From positions 1 to 64,000 of the forward strand of contig NZ_SCUT01000039.1 of the NCBI RefSeq assembly GCF_004297265.1: a DNA stretch of 64,000 nt, read 5' to 3'. The notes under the pieces were generated by a model. It worked only from the letters and a program-made list of their open reading frames with translations, had not been told where the DNA came from and did no database searches. Origin of the DNA: Reyranella sp. (GTDB lineage Bacteria > Pseudomonadota > Alphaproteobacteria > Reyranellales > Reyranellaceae). The position numbers were made by a program, and so were the translations under genes. Positions 53,968 through 62,002 of the stretch are shown here, piece after piece (within the stretch, counting starts at the first letter, position 1; each line of letters starts with the position of its first letter).

Positions 53968-55608
53968 CTAGTTGCGTCCCTCGATCAGGCCGCGACAGAC
54001 GACTTGGGCCTGGATCTCGGCCGCACCCTCGAAGATGTTGAGGATGCGCGCATCGCATAGCACGCGACTGGCGGGATACTCCATCGCATAGCCATTGCCG
54101 CCGTGGATCTGGAGCGCATTGTCGGCGTTGCTCCAGGCGACGCGCGCAGCCAACAGCTTGGCCATGCCGGCCTCGATGTCGCAACGGCGATCGGAGTCCT
54201 TCTCGCGCGCGGCGAAGTAGGTGAGCTGGCGGGCGATCATCGTCTCGACGGCCATCCAGGCGATCTTACCGGCAACGCGCGGGAACGCATAAAGCGGCTT
54301 GGCGAACTGGATGCGTTCCTTCGCATAGCGCAGGCCGAGTTCGAGCGCGTTCTGTGCCACGCCGACGGCGCGCGCCGCGGTCTGGATGCGGGCGCTCTCG
54401 AAGGTCGCCATGAGCTGCTTGAAGCCCTGCCCCTCCTTCTCACCCAGCAGGTTCGCGGCCGGCACCTCGAAGCCGTCGAAACCGATCTCGAATTCCTTCA
54501 TGCCGCGATAGCCCAGCACCCTGATCTCGCCGCCGCTCATGCCCTTAGCGGGAAACGGATCGGCGTCGGTGCCGCGCGGCTTCTCGGCGAGGAACATCGA
54601 CAGGCCCTGGTAGCCGGGCTTCGAGGTATCGCTGCGTGCCAGCAGCGTCATGATGTCGGCGCGCGCGGCGTGGGTGATCCAGGTCTTGTTGCCGTTGATC
54701 CTGTAGGTGTCGCCCTCCAGCACGGCGCGCGTGCGCAGGCTCGCGAGATCGGAACCCGTGTTTGGCTCGGTAAAGACCGCCGTCGGCAGGAGTTCGCCCG
54801 AAGCGATGCGCGAGAGGTATTTCTTCTTCTGTGCCTCGGTACCACCGGAACGGATCAGCTCGGCCGCGATCTCGGAGCGCGTGCCCAGTGAGCCGACGCC
54901 GATATAGCCGCGCGACAGCTCCTCGGTGACGACACACATGGCGAGCTTGCCCATGCCGAGCCCGCCCCACTCTTCGGGGACGGTCAGGCCGAACACGCCG
55001 AGGTCGGCCATCTGCTGCACCACCTGCAGCGGAATGAGTTCATCGCGCAGGTGCCAGCCATGGGCATGCGGCGCCACTTCGGTATCGACGAAGCGGCGGA
55101 ACTGGCGGCGCACCTCTTCGAGCGCCTCGTCGTCCAGGCCGAGTGCGCCGAAGCCACCGGTGTCGAGACCATCTGAAATCAGTTCGGCAATGCGGCCGCG
55201 CACGGCCGGCGTGTTGCCGGCGATCAGCTTCACGACGGAAGACGTGTCGAGCGCGGCGGCGTCGAGGCCGAAGTCGCCCGGGCGCACGATCTCGACTTGG
55301 CTGATGGCGATGCCGCCCCTGAGCTGCGCGAGATACTCGCCGTAGGCCGACTGGAGGATCAGACTTTCGAGTTCGCCCCCGGCCCCCGCTTCGGCCCAGC
55401 GCCGCATCTGGCGTAGCGCCGCGACATAGGTCGCGATCCAGGCATAGCCGTGCGCGGCGAACTGCTCACGCTCCAGCAGCTTTGGATCGACCTTGCCCTG
55501 CGGCGCGACGAGTGCGCGCACGGCTTCGCGGGCGGCCGTCTCGTGGCGCTCGGCCGCGCCCTCGGCCTCGGCGCAAAGCGTGAGAAGGTCGGGAAGGATC
55601 AGGGACAT
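53968..55608 (-). CDS. mcd: (2S)-methylsuccinyl-CoA dehydrogenase (ethylmalonyl-CoA pathway)
   Basis: A 546-residue acyl-CoA dehydrogenase. Residues ~155-546 form the FAD fold with FGLTVPEEWGGLGMG, AVFTEPNTGSDLASLRT, NGNKTWITHAARADIM and the C-terminal IHGGNGYAMEYPASRVLCDARI. Before it is an extra helical N-terminal domain of ~150 residues (LTLCAEAEGAAERHETAAREA), which ordinary short-chain dehydrogenases lack but methylsuccinyl-CoA dehydrogenase of Rhodobacter has; the total length is also right. With ccr directly upstream (139 bp) the assignment is firm. Electrons go to the ETF. The product mesaconyl-CoA continues to glyoxylate and propionyl-CoA. Confidence 0.93.
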   Translation of the reverse strand: MSLILPDLLTLCAEAEGAAERHETAAREAVRALVAPQGKVDPKLLEREQFAAHGYAWIATYVAALRQMRRWAEAGAGGELESLILQSAYGEYLAQLRGGIAISQVEIVRPGDFGLDAAALDTSSVVKLIAGNTPAVRGRIAELISDGLDTGGFGALGLDDEALEEVRRQFRRFVDTEVAPHAHGWHLRDELIPLQVVQQMADLGVFGLTVPEEWGGLGMGKLAMCVVTEELSRGYIGVGSLGTRSEIAAELIRSGGTEAQKKKYLSRIASGELLPTAVFTEPNTGSDLASLRTRAVLEGDTYRINGNKTWITHAARADIMTLLARSDTSKPGYQGLSMFLAEKPRGTDADPFPAKGMSGGEIRVLGYRGMKEFEIGFDGFEVPAANLLGEKEGQGFKQLMATFESARIQTAARAVGVAQNALELGLRYAKERIQFAKPLYAFPRVAGKIAWMAVETMIARQLTYFAAREKDSDRRCDIEAGMAKLLAARVAWSNADNALQIHGGNGYAMEYPASRVLCDARILNIFEGAAEIQAQVVCRGLIEGRN

Positions 55609-55624
55609 GGCAGACTCGTCATCT

Positions 55625-55741
55625 CCTCCACCGCAGACGGGAGAGGTGCCCCGGAGGGGCGGAGGGGGAAAGCAACATGCCGGATTGGGGCTTTACCCCC
55701 TCCGGCCTTCGGCCACCTCCCCCGTGTGACGGGGGAGGTGG
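55625..55741. repeat. Nested inverted-repeat element between ccr and mcd
   Basis: The gap holds a hairpin with a perfect 13-bp stem and 3-bp loop: CCACCTCCCCCGT at 55713-55725 and ACGGGGGAGGTGG at 55729-55741. A second pair, GGAGGGGGAAAGC at 55661-55673 and GCTTTACCCCCTCC at 55690-55703, lies further in, with one indel. Elements with these GGGGGAGG cores are common intergenic repeats in alphaproteobacteria. Because ccr ends 7 bp away, the stem could also end or stabilise the ccr transcript. Confidence 0.75.
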
Positions 55742-55747
55742 GAGTCC

Positions 55748-57037
55748 TCAGTCGTCCAGCGCGTCCTCGAGGGTGCGCAGGCCGGGGCGCTTGGCGGAGA
55801 CCAGCACGGCCATGTTTCCGGGCTTGTGCTGGTTCTTCCACATCTTGGTGTGGGCCTTGGGAATGTCGGCCCATTCGAAGACTTCGCTCATGCACGGGTC
55901 GATGCGGCGCTCGATCACCAGCTGGTTGGCCTGGCTGGCCTGCAGCAGGTTGGCGAAGTGGCTGCCCTGGATGCGCTTCTGGCGCATCCAGACGAAACGC
56001 GCGTCCATGGTGAGATTGTAGCCGGTGGTGCCGGCGCAGAAGACCACCATGCCACCACGCTTCACGATGAAGCAGGAAACCGGGAAGGTCTGCTCGCCGG
56101 GATGCTCGAACACGAAGTCGACGTCATTGCCCTTGCCGGTATGTTCCCAGATCGCAGCGCCGAACTTGCGGCACTTCTTCATGTATTCCGCGTATCCTGC
56201 CTGATCGTCGACGTCGGGCAGCTGGCCCCAGCAGTCGAAGTCGTTGCGGTTGATGACGCCGCGCGCGCCGAGCGACATCACGAAATCCTTCTTCGACGGG
56301 TCGGAGATCACGCCGATCGCGTTGGCGCCCGCCGTGGCGATGAGCTGGATCGCCATCGAGCCGAGGCCGCCCGCCGCGCCCCACACCAGCACGTTGTGGC
56401 CGGGGCGCAGGATGTGCGGGCGGTGGCCGAACAGCATGCGATAGGCGGTGGCGAGCGTCAGCGTATAGGACGCGCTCTCTTCCCAGGTAAGATGCTGCGG
56501 GCGCTTCATGAGCTGGCGCGCCTGCACCTTGCAGAACTGGGCGAACGAGCCGTCCGGCGTCTCGTAGCCCCAGATGCGCTGGCTGGTGGAGAACATCGGG
56601 TCGCCGCCGTTGCACTCCTCGTCGTCGCCATCGTCCTGGTTGCAGTGGATGACGACCTCGTCACCGACCTTCCAGCGCTTCACCTTGGCGCCGACAGCCC
56701 AGACGATGCCCGAGGCATCGGAACCGGCAATATGGAAGGGCTGCTTGTGCACGTCGAACGGCGAGATCGGCAGGCCGAGCCCCGCCCACACGCCGTTGTA
56801 GTTCACGCCGGCGGCCATCACGAGGACCAGCACCTCATCCTCGCCGATCGTGTGGGTCGGCACGACCTCGAGCTGCATGGACTGTTCGGGCGGCCCGTGG
56901 CGGTCACGCCGGATGACCCAGGCGTACATGTTCTTCGGCACATGTCCGAGCGGCGGAATTTCACCGACCTCGTAAAGATCCTTCTTCGGCTGGTTGGCCG
57001 TGGGATGGGGGCGAGCCGCGAAAGCGACGACGGACAT
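55748..57037 (-). CDS. ccr: Crotonyl-CoA carboxylase/reductase
   Basis: Ccr reductively carboxylates crotonyl-CoA to ethylmalonyl-CoA with NADPH and CO2, the key step of the ethylmalonyl-CoA pathway. The 429-residue protein closely follows alphaproteobacterial Ccr: KDLYEVGEIPPLGHVP, QDDGDDEECNGGDPMFS, VWGAAGGLGSMAIQLI, FVFEHPGEQTFPVS and RIQGSHFANL. N81 in NYNGVWAG and H360 in QGSHFAN correspond to two CO2-binding residues known from the Kitasatospora enzyme. AGGAGG precedes ATG 57037. mcd follows. The divergent luciferase-like gene shares the 209-bp upstream gap. Confidence 0.97.
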   Translation of the reverse strand: MSVVAFAARPHPTANQPKKDLYEVGEIPPLGHVPKNMYAWVIRRDRHGPPEQSMQLEVVPTHTIGEDEVLVLVMAAGVNYNGVWAGLGLPISPFDVHKQPFHIAGSDASGIVWAVGAKVKRWKVGDEVVIHCNQDDGDDEECNGGDPMFSTSQRIWGYETPDGSFAQFCKVQARQLMKRPQHLTWEESASYTLTLATAYRMLFGHRPHILRPGHNVLVWGAAGGLGSMAIQLIATAGANAIGVISDPSKKDFVMSLGARGVINRNDFDCWGQLPDVDDQAGYAEYMKKCRKFGAAIWEHTGKGNDVDFVFEHPGEQTFPVSCFIVKRGGMVVFCAGTTGYNLTMDARFVWMRQKRIQGSHFANLLQASQANQLVIERRIDPCMSEVFEWADIPKAHTKMWKNQHKPGNMAVLVSAKRPGLRTLEDALDD

Positions 57038-57200
57038 GGCAAATCCTCCTGCGTTGCGGCGAAACTATTGCTGCATTCGCGAGAGTGCAACGCACAAATA
57101 CGATTCGGAACGGTTGGCACAGGGGAAAAACAACAAAATTACCCACGCCCTGCGGAAATTCCGCATTGCCGGCAACCACAAGTCGCGGCAGGCTTGTGAA

Positions 57201-57216
57201 GTAAACGGTCGTTTAC
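57201..57216. promoter_or_regulatory. Perfect 16-bp palindrome, candidate TetR-type operator
   Basis: GTAAACGGTCGTTTAC has two perfect 7-bp arms around a 2-bp centre. It lies 31 bp upstream of the luciferase-like monooxygenase start and 164 bp upstream of ccr in the shared divergent region. The size, spacing and AACG/CGTT core resemble operators of TetR-family repressors of acyl-CoA and lipid metabolism. No tetR gene is in the window. Confidence 0.65.
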
Positions 57217-57246
57217 CAAGCAGCTCGAGTTTAGGGAGAGCGCACC

Positions 57247-58521
57247 ATGAAACTCATGTGGTTTCACCTGATGCCCTACACGGAGCTTCCGGAGGACTTC
57301 AACCGGAAGCACCCCTCGGTCTGGGTCGACATCCACTCATCGTTGTTCGATCCCCGGCGCGCGCACCACATGTACAACGACTTCATGGACGAGCTCGAAT
57401 ACGCGGCCGAGCTCGGCTACGACGCGATCTGCGTCAACGAGCATCATTCCAACGGCTATGGGCTGATGCCCTCGCCCAACCTGATCGCCTCCTCGCTGGC
57501 GCGCCGCACGACCGACACCGCGCTCTGCGTCATGGGCAATTCGCTCGCCCTCTACAATCCGCCGACGAGGGTCGCCGAAGAGTTCGCAATGATCGACTGC
57601 ATCTCGGGCGGGCGGCTGATCGCGGGCTTCCCGGTCGGCTCGCCGATGGATACCTGCTACGCCTATGGCCAGAACCCGAGCCTTCTGCGCGAGCGCTATC
57701 TCGAGGCGCATGACCTCGTGAAGCGGGCCTGGACCGAAAAGGACACGTTCGCTTTCAACGGTCGCTACAACCAGCAGCGCTACGTCAACATCTGGCCGCG
57801 CCCCATCCAGGACGATCCGCACCCGCCAATCTGGATTCCCGGCGGCGGCTCGGTCGAGACGTGGCGGTGGTGTGCGGAAATGGACTACGTTTACTGCTAC
57901 CTCTCGTACTACGGCTACAAGGCCGGGCTCTCGACAATGCAGGGCTTCTGGAACGAGATGGAGAAGCTAGGCAAGGACCGCAATCCCTACCGCGCGGGCT
58001 TCCTGCAGTTCGTCGGCGTCGCCGAGAGCCGCCAGCAGGCGCTCGACCTCTATACGGAGCCCGCCGAGTATTTTTACGGCCGCTGCCTGCATGTCGATGC
58101 GCGCTTCGCGACGCCGCCCGGCTACACGACCGAGGCGACGCAGCGCGCCGGCATCCAGAGCATGGTTAGCAAGGCGGCCAACACGGCGAGCTATTCCAGC
58201 AAGCTCAGCATGAAGGCCACCAACATGAAGGACATCGTGGACGGCGGCTACGTCATCATCGGCTCGCCCGACGAGGTGGTCGAACAGATCCGCCACATCG
58301 CCACCAGCCTCAACGTCGGCCATCTCATGCTGTTGCTGCAGTACGGCAACATGAGCAAGGACACCACCAAGTACAATTCGCGGCTGTTCGCCGAGAAGGT
58401 GATGCCGAAGGTCAAGGACCTGTTCGGCGAGTGGGAAGACAAATGGTGGCCCAAGCCGATGGCAAAGGGCCAACGCGCCGCCGTTCCCGCCTTCCGCCCG
58501 CAGACCGTCGCCGCGGAATAG
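57247..58521 (+). CDS. LLM-class (luciferase-like) flavin-dependent oxidoreductase
   Basis: A 424-residue TIM-barrel monooxygenase of the bacterial luciferase family. Seen: the GYDAICVNEHHSNGYGLMPSP block, TALCVMGNSLALYNPPTRVAEEFAMIDCISGGRLIAGFPVGS, a Y-rich middle and the GSPDEVVEQIRH C-terminus typical of LLM proteins. They use FMNH2 or F420H2; the substrate here is unknown. GGGAG lies 8-12 bp upstream of ATG 57247, and the palindrome is just before. An alpha/beta hydrolase gene follows 4 bp after the stop, suggesting a two-enzyme pathway such as Baeyer-Villiger-type oxidation and ester hydrolysis. Confidence 0.9.
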   Translation: MKLMWFHLMPYTELPEDFNRKHPSVWVDIHSSLFDPRRAHHMYNDFMDELEYAAELGYDAICVNEHHSNGYGLMPSPNLIASSLARRTTDTALCVMGNSLALYNPPTRVAEEFAMIDCISGGRLIAGFPVGSPMDTCYAYGQNPSLLRERYLEAHDLVKRAWTEKDTFAFNGRYNQQRYVNIWPRPIQDDPHPPIWIPGGGSVETWRWCAEMDYVYCYLSYYGYKAGLSTMQGFWNEMEKLGKDRNPYRAGFLQFVGVAESRQQALDLYTEPAEYFYGRCLHVDARFATPPGYTTEATQRAGIQSMVSKAANTASYSSKLSMKATNMKDIVDGGYVIIGSPDEVVEQIRHIATSLNVGHLMLLLQYGNMSKDTTKYNSRLFAEKVMPKVKDLFGEWEDKWWPKPMAKGQRAAVPAFRPQTVAAE

Positions 58522-58525
58522 CGCC

Positions 58526-59317
58526 ATGTCCGCACACGCCACCACGACGATCGACGTCAACGGCCATTCCTGCCGCGTCTGGACCAAGGGCACCGGCCCC
58601 AGGCTAGGCTTCCTGGCCGGCCTCGGCGGCCTGCCGCGCTGGCTGCCGTTCCTCGACAGGCTCGCCGAGACCCGGACGGTCGTCGCGCCGTCCCTGCCCG
58701 GCTATCCCGGTGCCACCGGTCATGCCGAACTCGACACGCATCTCGACTGGGTGCTGGCCGTGCGCCAGATCGTAGACAAGGCAGGTCTGGCCGGGGCCGA
58801 CTTGGTCGGCGCCTCGGTCGGCGGCGCGTTCGCGGCAGAAATGGCGGCGATCTTCCCCGGCCATGTCGGCAAGCTGGTCCTGATCGCCCCCTTCGGCCTG
58901 TTCGACGACAAGGAACCTGCCGCCGATCCCTGGGCGCAGCGCAAGGACGTGCTGCCCGGCCTGATGTGCGCCGAGCCGGCCAACTGGAACGAGCTGGTCG
59001 CCGCGCCCGAAGGCGCCAATCCGGTGGAATGGCCGATCGAGATGACCCGGGCGTCCGAAGCCGCCGCCCGGGCCTTCTGGCCGCTCGGCAACACGCGCCT
59101 GGAAAAGCGGCTGGGGCTGATCACGGCGCCGACGCTGATCCTGTGGGGCGACCGGGACCGCGTGCTTCCGCCCAGCTATGCCGGCAAGTTCGCCCAGGGA
59201 ATCAACAAGGGGATTAACGGCGTGACGCGGGTGGAAACCGTCCCCAACGCCGGTCATCTGGCCTATCTCGATCAGCCCGAGGCCGTCGCGAAGGCCGTGT
59301 TGGCCCATTTTGCCTGA
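58526..59317 (+). CDS. Alpha/beta hydrolase
   Basis: A 263-residue alpha/beta hydrolase with the nucleophile serine in GASVGG (S97), the acid in LWGDRDRVLPP, and the histidine in PNAGHLAYLDQP. The oxyanion region LAGLGGLPRW is near the N-terminus. No signal peptide is visible. It is 4 bp after the luciferase-like gene, so they are co-transcribed and may act on the same compound. The class includes esterases, C-C hydrolases and dehalogenases; the sequence does not decide. Confidence 0.88.
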   Translation: MSAHATTTIDVNGHSCRVWTKGTGPRLGFLAGLGGLPRWLPFLDRLAETRTVVAPSLPGYPGATGHAELDTHLDWVLAVRQIVDKAGLAGADLVGASVGGAFAAEMAAIFPGHVGKLVLIAPFGLFDDKEPAADPWAQRKDVLPGLMCAEPANWNELVAAPEGANPVEWPIEMTRASEAAARAFWPLGNTRLEKRLGLITAPTLILWGDRDRVLPPSYAGKFAQGINKGINGVTRVETVPNAGHLAYLDQPEAVAKAVLAHFA

Positions 59318-59399
59318 AAGCCTCACGCCCTTGGTGGTTGCTTCGCCGGTTCGGATCGCTATTGTCCGGCGCGTTAGGGGTTTTGCGAGGTACACGGCA

Positions 59400-59999
59400 A
59401 TGACGATCCGTTCGATGAAGATGACCGCAGGCGCTTCCCTGTTCGCGGCGGTCCTGGCGATCGGCGCGAGCCTGCCCGAACGGCAGGCATCGGCCCAGGT
59501 GAGGCCGGTACCGCGCGAAGGCGTGGCCTTCAACAACGTGGTCACCCAGCGGGTCAAGATCGAGTCCGCCGACCCGGAGAGCCGCACGGTGGCCTTCACC
59601 ATGCCGAACGGGCAGCTCGAGATCCTCCCGGTCGCCGACAGCGTCAAGAACCTGGATGCGATCGACGACGGGTCGATGGCCGACGTCACCTACTCCGAGG
59701 TGGTGACCATGCTGAACCTGCGCCAGAAGGGCCCGGGCGCCCAGCTCGCCCGCAAGGACCAGATGGGTCAGACGGCGAACCAGACCGACGTCGAGGCCGG
59801 CCGCTTCACCCTCACGGTCGTCGGAGTAGACCTCGCCAAGAACATGGTCTCGGTGATCGACGGCCGCGGCGGCCCGGTCCGCACCTATACGGCCAACTCG
59901 ATCGCCAAGCAGGACATGCTGAAGAAGATCAAGGTCGGCGACGTCGTGATCGGCATGACGACGCCGCTGACGATCACCGCCATCTCGCCGGCGCGCTGA
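59400..59999 (+). CDS. Secreted protein of unknown function
   Basis: A 199-residue protein with a signal peptide (MKMTAGASLFAAVLAIGAS, about 6-24, cleavage near ASA-Q33). The mature part is beta-rich with FNNVVTQRVKIESADPESRTVAFTM, GQLEILPVADSVKNLDAI and VVGVDLAKNMVSVIDGRGGPVRTYT. No family was recognised; it may be a small periplasmic OB-type fold. It begins at ATG 59400, 82 bp after the hydrolase, and is followed by a strong terminator, so it is probably a transcription unit end. Confidence 0.7.
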   Translation: MTIRSMKMTAGASLFAAVLAIGASLPERQASAQVRPVPREGVAFNNVVTQRVKIESADPESRTVAFTMPNGQLEILPVADSVKNLDAIDDGSMADVTYSEVVTMLNLRQKGPGAQLARKDQMGQTANQTDVEAGRFTLTVVGVDLAKNMVSVIDGRGGPVRTYTANSIAKQDMLKKIKVGDVVIGMTTPLTITAISPAR

Positions 60000-60020
60000 A
60001 GCGCTCCTCGCTGAAGGTCG

Positions 60021-60052
60021 AACGGCCGGCATCCGCCGGCCGTTTTCTTTTG
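60021..60052 (+). terminator. Rho-independent terminator
   Basis: AACGGCCGGC at 60021-60030 and GCCGGCCGTT at 60035-60044 form a perfect 10-bp stem with a 4-base loop (ATCC), followed by TTCTTTT. It ends the plus-strand unit of 59400-59999. The U-tract is only on the plus strand. Confidence 0.93.
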
Positions 60053-60057
60053 GGATT

Positions 60058-60339
60058 TCAGCGAACGTTGACGTCGTTCCAGAAGCCGATCCAGTGATCC
60101 ACCGGCTGCATGCGCGCCTGAGGCGCTTCATAGGACCACGCAGCGCGTGGGCTTCGCGTCTCCCCCGCCACGACGTCATAGAACTGAACGCCGTGCGGAC
60201 ATTGCAGGTCGCTGCCCGTCCTGGGCGTCTGCTTCAGCAAGTCCATGCGCACCGCGTCACGCGGAAAGTAGTGATAGCCATCGACTTCGAGCGTGCGGTC
60301 GCTCTCGGCGATCACCTTGCCTTGCCACACTGCCTTCAT
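60058..60339 (-). CDS. DUF427 protein
   Basis: A 93-residue cytoplasmic protein of family DUF427: MKAVWQGKVIAESDRTLEVDG, YHYFPRDAVRMDLL and WSYEAPQARMQPVDHWIGFW. The family (sometimes fused or repeated) is widespread and has no established function. It starts at ATG 60339 after the DUF899 gene by 16 bp and is last in an ArsR-led cassette on the minus strand. Confidence 0.85.
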   Translation of the reverse strand: MKAVWQGKVIAESDRTLEVDGYHYFPRDAVRMDLLKQTPRTGSDLQCPHGVQFYDVVAGETRSPRAAWSYEAPQARMQPVDHWIGFWNDVNVR

Positions 60340-60355
60340 GGCTACCTTGCCTTTC

Positions 60356-61048
60356 TCAATACTGGTCGTGGCGCTTCACCCAGCTCATCGTGAAGGGAAG
60401 CCCCGACTCGTCTCGGCCCTTCGACGTCAGATCCAGCAGATGGTAAGCGCCGTTCAGCATGTCAACGCCGCGGGCGTAGGTCGAATAGGTGTGATAGATC
60501 GAGCCGTCATCGTCGCGGCGGAAGGCGCTGAAACCAGGCATTTCTCCCGGGCCGACCTTCATCGTCCCGAAATTGTAGTCCATCCCGTCTTCGCCGGGCC
60601 GCGAGCTCACCCGGTAGTCGAAGTTGAAGTCGCTCTCGCCCGACGATACCCAGCGAAAGGTCCAGCCCATCCGCCGGCGATAGGCGTCGAGCTTGGCCAG
60701 CGGTGCACGTGAGACGGCGACCAGCGCCGTGTCGCGATGGGCGAGATGCACGTCGATGCCGTTGAAGTTGTCGGCCCAGAAGGAGCAGCTCTTGCAGGCC
60801 TCGCTCCAGTCCGGGCCGAACATGAGATGATAGACCAGGAGCTGGCTGCGGTCGCCGAACAGATCGGCCAGCGCGACACGTCCCTCCGGCGCCCCGAAGG
60901 CATAGTCCTTCTCGAGCTTCTCCCAGGGCAGCGCGCGGCGCTGGCGAGACAGCTCGTCCCGCAACCGGGTGAATTCCTTTTCCTTCGCGAGGAAGTCGCG
61001 GCTGGCAGCGAGCCACTCCTCGTGGGAGACAACGGGATGAGCGGTCAT
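60356..61048 (-). CDS. DUF899 thioredoxin-like protein
   Basis: A 230-residue DUF899 protein, a thioredoxin-fold family. EWLAASRDFLAKEKEFTRLRDELSRQRRALPW, the LLVYHLMFGPDWSEACKSCSFWADNF segment (with a cysteine pair CKSC) and the MGWTFRWVSSGESDFNFDY motif are typical. Function is unknown; a redox or bacterial stress role has been proposed for such proteins. Start ATG 61048 overlaps the SRPBCC gene by 4 bp. DUF427 follows. Confidence 0.88.
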   Translation of the reverse strand: MTAHPVVSHEEWLAASRDFLAKEKEFTRLRDELSRQRRALPWEKLEKDYAFGAPEGRVALADLFGDRSQLLVYHLMFGPDWSEACKSCSFWADNFNGIDVHLAHRDTALVAVSRAPLAKLDAYRRRMGWTFRWVSSGESDFNFDYRVSSRPGEDGMDYNFGTMKVGPGEMPGFSAFRRDDDGSIYHTYSTYARGVDMLNGAYHLLDLTSKGRDESGLPFTMSWVKRHDQY

Positions 61049-61509
61049 GCCGTCCTCCCGAGAAAGGCGGCGAGCTTGTCGAAGCTGCCGACCCAGCCCT
61101 CCTGGTGGCAAGCGAAGTCTTCGGCATCCGCAAACGGACCGTGGATCAGGGTGAGTTCCGTGCGATCGCCCAGGGCGCGCAACTCGACCCTCACCGTCGT
61201 CTCATGGCCGCGCGTGCGCGCGAAGTCACCATCGGCATGGTGCGCCCAGGTGAAGACCAGCCGCTCGGGCCGGGCGACCTCGAGATAGACGCCCGACGAG
61301 GCAAAGACGCCGCGGTCGTTGCGTCCATCGATACGCCAGGCGCCGCCGCGCCTCGCGTCGACCTCGCACAGCGTGATCTCCACGCCGGGCGGGCACATCC
61401 ACCGGACGAACTGGTCGCGGTTCACCCAGGCGTCGAACACCCTTTCGCGCGGGGCGTCGAAGATCCGGCTGAGGTGCAGGGTGCTGTTATCGAGTCTTGC
61501 GTCGGGCAT
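61045..61509 (-). CDS. SRPBCC (AHSA1-like) family protein
   Basis: A 154-residue START/Bet v1-like protein: LSRIFDAPRERVFDAWVNRDQFVRWMCPPG, GGAWRIDGRNDRG and the C-terminal HQEGWVGSFDKLAAFL. AHSA1 proteins in ArsR-led cassettes are very common; the fold binds hydrophobic ligands or Hsp90-like partners. It overlaps arsR by 23 bp (start in the arsR 3' end) and DUF899 by 4 bp, so the four genes are one operon. The ligand is unknown. Confidence 0.9.
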   Translation of the reverse strand: MPDARLDNSTLHLSRIFDAPRERVFDAWVNRDQFVRWMCPPGVEITLCEVDARRGGAWRIDGRNDRGVFASSGVYLEVARPERLVFTWAHHADGDFARTRGHETTVRVELRALGDRTELTLIHGPFADAEDFACHQEGWVGSFDKLAAFLGRTA

Positions 61510-61852
61510 CTGACTTTCCTTTCGTCGGCTTGGGATCGGTTTCGGTACTTTTCAGGAACGCATCGAGCCGGTCGAAGCTCGCCTCCCAGAACTTGCGGTA
61601 GTGATCGATCCAGTCAGCCGCCGAGCGCAGCCCCTCGCCGCGCAGCTCGCAGCGGCGCCACTGTCCCTCGGTGTGGCGCTCGATCAAGCCAGCCTCCGTC
61701 AGCACCTTGAGATGGCGCGACACGGCGGGCAGCGACATGTCGAACGGCTCGGCCAGCTCGCCGACAGTGGCGCCGCCGCTGGCAAGCTGCGCGAGGATGG
61801 CGCGTCGCGTCGGATCCGCGAGGGCCGAGAAGGTCTGGGAGAGAGCATCCAT
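61487..61852 (-). CDS. ArsR-family transcriptional regulator
   Basis: A 121-residue winged-helix regulator. LADPTRRAILAQLASGGATVGELAEPFDMSLPAVSRHLKVL is the DNA-binding part, ending near residue 60, then a wing and a helical tail that is basic (KPTKGKSDARRKTR). No metal-binding cysteines are present, so it is of the non-metal ArsR type usually found with SRPBCC proteins. An inverted repeat overlaps its start codon, fitting autoregulation. It heads the cassette arsR-SRPBCC-DUF899-DUF427. Confidence 0.93.
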   Translation of the reverse strand: MDALSQTFSALADPTRRAILAQLASGGATVGELAEPFDMSLPAVSRHLKVLTEAGLIERHTEGQWRRCELRGEGLRSAADWIDHYRKFWEASFDRLDAFLKSTETDPKPTKGKSDARRKTR

Positions 61853-61873
61853 ATTTAACCAATATGTTAAATA
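61852..61873. promoter_or_regulatory. Inverted repeat overlapping the arsR start, candidate operator
   Basis: TATTTAAC at 61852-61859 and GTTAAATA at 61866-61873 form perfect 8-bp arms around a 6-bp AT-rich spacer. The left arm touches the arsR start codon at 61852. The AT-rich block fits an ArsR-family operator that also overlaps the promoter. Confidence 0.65.
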
Positions 61874-62002
61874 CGGAAGTTCGTCAATCCATTACCTGAC
61901 GCGTCGTCGCCCGATGAAATTCCTGCGCGCATGATCTCGGACTGGTTTGCAGCCGACCGCGCCGGCCCGTAAGAAAGCGCGCCCTACAGGGAGCTTGTGC
62001 GT

